In this document: positions 1 to 5,129 of the stretch, in pieces
Numbering within the stretch: position 1 is the stretch's first letter
How the letters are laid out: each line of letters starts with the position of its first letter
Origin: Tagaea sp.
Lineage (GTDB): Bacteria; Pseudomonadota; Alphaproteobacteria; CACIAM-22H2
NCBI GenBank assembly: GCA_023653245.1
Contig: JAMNXK010000213.1
Location: 1 to 5,129, forward strand
DNA length: 5,129 nucleotides
Reading direction: 5' to 3'
Made by a program: the position numbers and the translations under genes
Notes under the pieces: model-generated
What the model was told of the DNA's origin: nothing
The model's database searches: none
Seen by the model: the letters and a program-made list of their open reading frames with translations, nothing else

Positions 1-2141
<2,141 letters not shown>

Positions 2142-2143
2142 GA

Positions 2144-3196
2144 TCAAAAGCTCGCCGCTTCCATGCCGGCCAGGCGCAACCGCGCGCCCAGTTTGGGGAT
2201 TTGCCGTGGGGTGACGCCGGCGACCGCCTTCGCGATCGCTTCGATATGGCCGGGCGTGGTGCCGCAGCACCCGCCGACCACGTTGATCCAGCCGTTGCGC
2301 GCCCACACGCCCACGAGGCGCCCGGTCATTTCCGGCGGCTCGTCGTACGCGCCCATGTCGTTGGGCAGGCCGGCATTGGGATAGACGCATACGAGCGTGT
2401 CGGCGCGGCCTTGGATGTCGCCCACGTAAGGATGCAGCTCGGTCGCGCCGAACGAGCAATTCATGCCCATGGTCAGCGGCTTGGCGTGGCGCACCGAATT
2501 CCAGAACGCCTCGACCGTCTGACCCGAGAGATTGCGCCCGGCCATGTCGGTCAGCGTGAAGGAGCACATCACCGGGATCTCCTCGCCGCGCGCTTCGCCC
2601 GCTTCCGAGCACGCCACAAGGGCGGCTTTGGCGTTCAGGCTGTCGAACACCGTTTCGACCACGACGAAATCGACGCCGCCGTCGAGCAGCCCGTCGATCT
2701 GCTCGCGATAGGTGTCGCGCATCTCGTCGAACGACACCGCGCGATAGCCGGGATTGTTCACGTCGGGGCTGATCGACAGCGTCTTGTTGGTCGGCCCGAG
2801 CGCGCCCACGACGAAACGCGGCTTGGCCGGGTTCTTGGCCGTGGCCGCGTCGCAGCGCTCGCGGATCACGCGCGCCGAGGCCATCGCGATCTCGCGCGCC
2901 ATCGATTGAATGCCGTAGTCGGCCAGGCTGATGCGGTTGGCGTTGAACGAGTTGGTCGCCAGCAGATCGGCGCCCGCGTCGATATAGGCTTGGCAGATCT
3001 CGCCCACGATGTCGGGGCGGGTGAGGTTCAAAAGGTCGTTGTTGCCCTTCTGATCCATATTGAACGTGCGGCCGTTGCGATAGCCCGCCTCGTCGAGCTT
3101 GTAGCTTTGGATCATCGAGCCGTAGGGCCCGTCCTTCACCAGGATGCGTTCGCCCGCGAGTTTGCGGAATTGGGCGGCTTTTTCGGCGCGGGTCAT
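2144..3196 (-). CDS. metH: Homocysteine S-methyltransferase module of split methionine synthase (MetH N-terminal domain)
   Basis: This is a cytosolic zinc enzyme module that activates homocysteine as thiolate and accepts a methyl group, most likely from methylcobalamin on the MetH subunit encoded just downstream. It has 350 residues, the size of the first MetH domain alone. The barrel signatures run in order: [10 protein letters not shown] 21-30 (a variant of the usual LDGAMGT-type loop), TNSFNANR 81-88, GALGPTN 131-137, ETVFDS 181-186, MNCSFG 245-250 and GGCCGTTP 308-315. C247, C310 and C311 are the three expected zinc ligands and fall at the numbers known for E. coli MetH. The frame stays open further upstream inside metF, but the ATG at 3196 is chosen because AGGAAG lies 7 nt before it and homology begins there; the metF stop is 2 nt away. 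Such proteins are often labelled betaine-homocysteine methyltransferase (bmt). Betaine as donor cannot be excluded, but adjacency to a MetH that lacks this domain favours the split-synthase role. Confidence 0.93.
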   Translation of the reverse strand: MTRAEKAAQFRKLAGERILVKDGPYGSMIQSYKLDEAGYRNGRTFNMDQKGNNDLLNLTRPDIVGEICQAYIDAGADLLATNSFNANRISLADYGIQSMAREIAMASARVIRERCDAATAKNPAKPRFVVGALGPTNKTLSISPDVNNPGYRAVSFDEMRDTYREQIDGLLDGGVDFVVVETVFDSLNAKAALVACSEAGEARGEEIPVMCSFTLTDMAGRNLSGQTVEAFWNSVRHAKPLTMGMNCSFGATELHPYVGDIQGRADTLVCVYPNAGLPNDMGAYDEPPEMTGRLVGVWARNGWINVVGGCCGTTPGHIEAIAKAVAGVTPRQIPKLGARLRLAGMEAASF

Positions 3197-3198
3197 GT

Positions 3199-4083
3199 TC
3201 AAGCTTCCTTGGCCGGGCGCAGGCCGAGAATATGGCAGATCGAGTAGGCGAGGTCGGCGCGGTTGAGCGTGTAGAAGTGAAAGGAATTCACGCCGTGCTC
3301 CTGCAGCCGGCGGCATTGCTCGGCGGCGACCATCGCGGCGACCAGGCGGCGCGTGTCGGGATCGCCGTCGAGGCCGTCGAACAAATGCGCGAGCCAGGCG
3401 GGCACGGACGCGCCGCACATCTTGGAGAACTTCACGACTTGCGCGAAATTGGTCACCGGCAGAATGCCCGGCACGACCTCCGCCGCGATGCCGCGCGCGG
3501 CGAGCCGGTCGCGATAGCGCAGGAAAACCTCGGCGTCGAAGAAATACTGCGTGATCGCGCGCGTCGCACCGGCGTCGAGCTTGGCTTTGAGGTAGTCGAT
3601 GTCCTTCTCCGGATCGGGCGAGTCCGGATGGGATTCGGGATAGGCGCCGACCGAGACTTCGAAATCGCCGATCTTCTTGATCCCGGCGATCAGTTCGTTG
3701 GCGTAGGCGTAGCCGCCCGGATGGGGCTGGTACTTCGCCGCCCCCGCCGGCGGGTCCCCTCGAAGAGCCACAATGTGCCGCACGCCGGCGTCCCAATAGC
3801 CGCGCACCACGTCGTCGATCTCGGCGCGCGTCGCGGCCACGCAAGTCAGATGCGCCGCGGGCTTGAGCTTGGTTTCCTGCGCCAGGCGCTTGACCGTCGC
3901 GTGCGTGCGCTCGCGCGTCGTGCCGCCGGCCCCGTAGGTCACCGACACGAAGCGCGGCGCCAAGGGCGCCAGGCGCTCGACCGAGGCCCACAGGGTCTTC
4001 TCCATCTCCTCGTTCTTGGGCGGGAAGAACTCGAACGAGATCTTGAGCGGGTGGGCGGGCGTCGATCCGAATAGGCGTTGCAT
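3199..4083 (-). CDS. metF: 5,10-methylenetetrahydrofolate reductase
   Basis: This flavoenzyme reduces 5,10-methylene-tetrahydrofolate to 5-methyl-tetrahydrofolate with NAD(P)H, supplying the methyl donor for methionine synthase. It has 294 residues, the normal length for bacterial single-domain MetF, with a FAD-binding TIM barrel across the whole chain. Visible signatures are SFEFFPPK 16-23 (E18 matches the catalytic glutamate, E28 in E. coli), VTYGAGG 48-54, HLTC 78-81, ALRGDPP 106-112 (D110 matches the FAD/folate aspartate D120), QYFFD 179-183 (Q179 matches Q183), GILPV 206-210 and FHFYTLNR 268-275. The frame is open for a further 116 codons upstream, but that stretch is read through the preceding gene and is not MetF-like. 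The ATG at 4083 is preceded by GAGGAA at 6 nt spacing and begins just before the family's conserved N-terminus. Nothing appears truncated or altered. Confidence 0.97.
   Translation of the reverse strand: MQRLFGSTPAHPLKISFEFFPPKNEEMEKTLWASVERLAPLAPRFVSVTYGAGGTTRERTHATVKRLAQETKLKPAAHLTCVAATRAEIDDVVRGYWDAGVRHIVALRGDPPAGAAKYQPHPGGYAYANELIAGIKKIGDFEVSVGAYPESHPDSPDPEKDIDYLKAKLDAGATRAITQYFFDAEVFLRYRDRLAARGIAAEVVPGILPVTNFAQVVKFSKMCGASVPAWLAHLFDGLDGDPDTRRLVAAMVAAEQCRRLQEHGVNSFHFYTLNRADLAYSICHILGLRPAKEA
3204..3209 (-). promoter_or_regulatory. Ribosome binding site of the homocysteine methyltransferase gene
   Basis: AGGAAG lies 7 nt before the ATG at 3196 and is embedded in the last codons of metF, before its TGA. 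It fixes the start at 3196 and shows that the gene is translated from the same message as metF. Confidence 0.75.
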
Positions 4084-4089
4084 GGCGTT

Positions 4090-4095
4090 TTCCTC
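4090..4095 (-). promoter_or_regulatory. Ribosome binding site of metF
   Basis: GAGGAA lies 6 nt before the metF ATG and overlaps the TGA stop of the regulator gene, so termination of one gene places ribosomes on the start site of the next. It settles the metF start at 4083 over the longer open frame. Confidence 0.8.
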
Positions 4096-5044
4096 AGGCG
4101 TTCGGCCGGTCGGCGGCCCAGAGACAGACGGTGAGCGGTTTTCCCGGCAAGGCGATCGGCTCGGCCGGGGCCAGCTTGGCGGCGCGCAACCAGGCGCGCA
4201 TTTCCGAATCGGCGAACCCCAAACGGCGATGGGCGTGGCGCGCGCGAAGCTCGTCCAATTCGTGCGGCGCGAAATCGACCGCGACCAGACGGCCGCCGGG
4301 TGCGAGCACGCGCGCGGCTTCGGCGATCGCCGCGGCCGGATCGTCGGCGAAGTGCAGCACTTGATGGAAGACCACGGCGGCGAACGCGCCCGGCTCGAAG
4401 GGCAGACGATACATGTCGGCCTGGCGCACATGCGCCTCGGCCAGCCCTGCCTTGGCGAGATTGGCGCGCGCCACGCGCAGCATGTCGAGCGACATGTCCA
4501 CGCCGACGCCCTTCACGCCGCGCTTGCCGAAAACTTCGAGCACGCGGCCGGTGCCGGTGCCGATGTCGAGCAATTCGCCGGTCACGCGCGCCGGTGGCAA
4601 CAACGTCAGCAGGCGCTTTTCGACCTCCGCGTCGTCGATATGCAGCGCGCGGATGCGGTCCCAATTCTCGGCGTTGGCGCGGAAATACGCCGCCGCCCGC
4701 TCGGCGCGTCCCGCGCGCACCGCCGTCAGCCGCTCGCGATCGCGCGCGAGCAGCGCGTCGTCGTGCGGAATCAAATCGGCGAGCCGGCGCACCAGCCCGT
4801 TCGCCCGCCCGCCGCCTTCGGCCAAGCGGTAAAACACCCAGCCCCCTTCGGGCAGACGCGCGAGCAATCCCGCCTCGCACAGCAGCTTCAAATGCCGCGA
4901 CACGCGCGGCTGGCTCTGCCCCAGGATCTGCACCAGCTCGCTGACCGTCAGCTCGCCCTGGGCGCACAAGGCCAGCAGGCGCAGCCGAGTCGGCTCGGCC
5001 ACGGCGCGCAATCCATCCAAAACGGTGTCGAGGGTCGCGGTCAT
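4094..5044 (-). CDS. sahR: ArsR-family regulator fused to SAM-dependent methyltransferase-like domain (SahR-type)
   Basis: This 316-residue protein is probably the local repressor of the operon. Residues 1-90 are an ArsR winged helix: the recognition helix region is QSQPRVSRHLKLLCEAGL (43-60), and the beta wing GGWVFYRL (67-74). The helix that carries the metal-binding cysteines in ArsR/SmtB sensors reads ELTVSELVQIL (31-41) and has none, so metal sensing is unlikely. A charged linker (about 100-150) leads to a class I Rossmann methyltransferase fold: motif I LLDIGTGTGR 158-167, acidic ribose-binding D183 in GVDMS, QADMYRLPF 208-216, and HQVLHFADDP 227-236. Fusions of this type are known in Proteobacteria as regulators of methionine and SAH recycling genes (SahR, ligand S-adenosylhomocysteine); assigning this protein to that group is an inference from fold, neighbours and the promoter palindrome. 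The ATG at 5044 is the only usable start: an in-frame TAA lies upstream with no start codon between. There is no Shine-Dalgarno. A true methyltransferase activity cannot be ruled out. Confidence 0.88.
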   Translation of the reverse strand: MTATLDTVLDGLRAVAEPTRLRLLALCAQGELTVSELVQILGQSQPRVSRHLKLLCEAGLLARLPEGGWVFYRLAEGGGRANGLVRRLADLIPHDDALLARDRERLTAVRAGRAERAAAYFRANAENWDRIRALHIDDAEVEKRLLTLLPPARVTGELLDIGTGTGRVLEVFGKRGVKGVGVDMSLDMLRVARANLAKAGLAEAHVRQADMYRLPFEPGAFAAVVFHQVLHFADDPAAAIAEAARVLAPGGRLVAVDFAPHELDELRARHAHRRLGFADSEMRAWLRAAKLAPAEPIALPGKPLTVCLWAADRPNA

Positions 5045-5053
5045 TGGGTCTGA

Positions 5054-5081
5054 CTTATAAAGACATCTTTATATCTAGCAA
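5054..5081 (-). promoter_or_regulatory. Predicted sigma70-type promoter of the operon
   Basis: On the minus strand TTGCTA (5081-5076; 4 of 6 to consensus) and TATAAG (5059-5054; 5 of 6) are separated by 16 bp. Transcription would then start near 5046-5048, only a few bases before the ATG at 5044, giving a leaderless or almost leaderless message. That agrees with the absence of a Shine-Dalgarno in front of the first gene. The operator fills the spacer. A second AT-rich hexamer inside the operator (TATAAA, 5073-5068) could act as -10 instead, but its best upstream partner is poor. Confidence 0.5.
5056..5073. promoter_or_regulatory. 18-bp palindromic operator, probable binding site of the ArsR-methyltransferase regulator
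   Basis: In the direction of transcription the site reads TATAAAGATGTCTTTATA: two perfect 8-bp inverted arms around a 2-bp TG centre. It ends 11 bp before the regulator's start codon and stands out in a GC-rich window. Size and symmetry fit a homodimeric winged-helix protein, and the AAAGA-N2-TCTTT core resembles, from memory, the A/T-rich palindrome reported for proteobacterial SahR. It lies between the predicted -35 and -10 hexamers and overlaps the -10, the expected place for a repressor. Binding by this protein is inferred, not shown. Confidence 0.8.
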
Positions 5082-5129
5082 GAGGAATTCAAGCTCGTTA
5101 CGGGGAAAACGCCAAACCGACTGTGTTTA
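5082..5129. other. Upstream non-coding stretch with no recognisable gene
   Basis: These 48 bases lie beyond the predicted -35 at the right edge. I see no convincing start codon with a Shine-Dalgarno on the plus strand, no second copy of the palindrome, and no terminator hairpin. The next gene to the right, if any, begins outside the window. Confidence 0.5.

Noticed and set aside
3197..3991. N-terminal extension of the homocysteine subunit frame into metF
   Set aside because: The extension is an out-of-frame reading of metF. Family homology and a Shine-Dalgarno both place the start at 3196.
2201..4074. Long plus-strand open frames opposite the homocysteine subunit and metF (2201-3247 and 3232-4074)
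   Set aside because: They are composition shadows of the minus-strand genes: Arg/Ala/Gly/His-rich, without family motifs, and fully overlapping well-supported genes.
4084..4431. N-terminal extension of the metF frame into the regulator gene
   Set aside because: The extra 116 residues are a frame-shifted reading of the methyltransferase domain, and GAGGAA before the ATG at 4083 marks the true start.
4016..5053. A 345-codon plus-strand open frame opposite the regulator
   Set aside because: It has no recognisable domain, overlaps the well-supported regulator completely and runs through its promoter region.
5056..5073. The palindrome as a transcription terminator of an upstream gene
   Set aside because: The arms are A/T-rich with a 2-bp centre, too small for an RNA loop, and no U-tract follows. 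Symmetry and location fit a dimeric DNA-binding site better.
5104..5113. Ten-base match GGAAAACGCC between the upstream region and (in the opposite orientation) the metF ribosome-site region near 4084-4093
   Set aside because: It is a single short match in inverted orientation with no plausible shared function; probably chance.
5045..5129. SAM or SAH riboswitch in the operon leader
   Set aside because: Only 85 bases are visible upstream, the predicted leader is a few bases long, and no helix arrangement beyond the operator palindrome is apparent.

Overview
The window is high in GC, with strong G/C preference at third codon positions. It carries a compact methionine-regeneration (one-carbon) operon, read entirely from the minus strand, so transcription runs from high to low coordinates. 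Gene content, codon use and the combination of an ArsR-methyltransferase fusion with a split cobalamin-dependent methionine synthase suggest an alphaproteobacterium, perhaps Rhodospirillales-like. The order is an inference and cannot be fixed from this sequence alone.

Layout in transcription order: (1) 5129-5045 is the upstream region. It is visibly richer in A/T than the genes and holds an 18-bp near-perfect palindrome (5056-5073) set between plausible -35 and -10 elements. (2) 5044-4094 encodes a 316-residue protein with an N-terminal ArsR-type winged helix and a C-terminal class I SAM-dependent methyltransferase-like domain, probably the SahR-type local regulator. (3) 4083-3199 is metF, 5,10-methylenetetrahydrofolate reductase, 294 residues. 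(4) 3196-2144 is a stand-alone homocysteine S-methyltransferase module equivalent to the first domain of MetH, 350 residues, with all three zinc cysteines. (5) 2141 to the left edge encodes the rest of methionine synthase (pterin, cap, B12 and reactivation domains). It starts directly at the pterin domain, and its C-terminus lies outside the window.

How the parts work together: MetF makes 5-methyl-tetrahydrofolate. The large MetH subunit moves that methyl group onto cobalamin, and the separate zinc subunit passes it to homocysteine to give methionine. The first gene probably senses S-adenosylhomocysteine or SAM through its methyltransferase fold and represses the operon from the promoter palindrome. 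Gaps between genes are 10, 2 and 2 nt, so the unit is almost certainly polycistronic and translationally coupled. No terminator, RNA gene, mobile element, repeat array or CRISPR was seen.

The pathway itself is well known. The points worth a second look are the self-regulatory promoter with its possibly near-leaderless start and the two-subunit methionine synthase. I see no evidence of an undescribed system.
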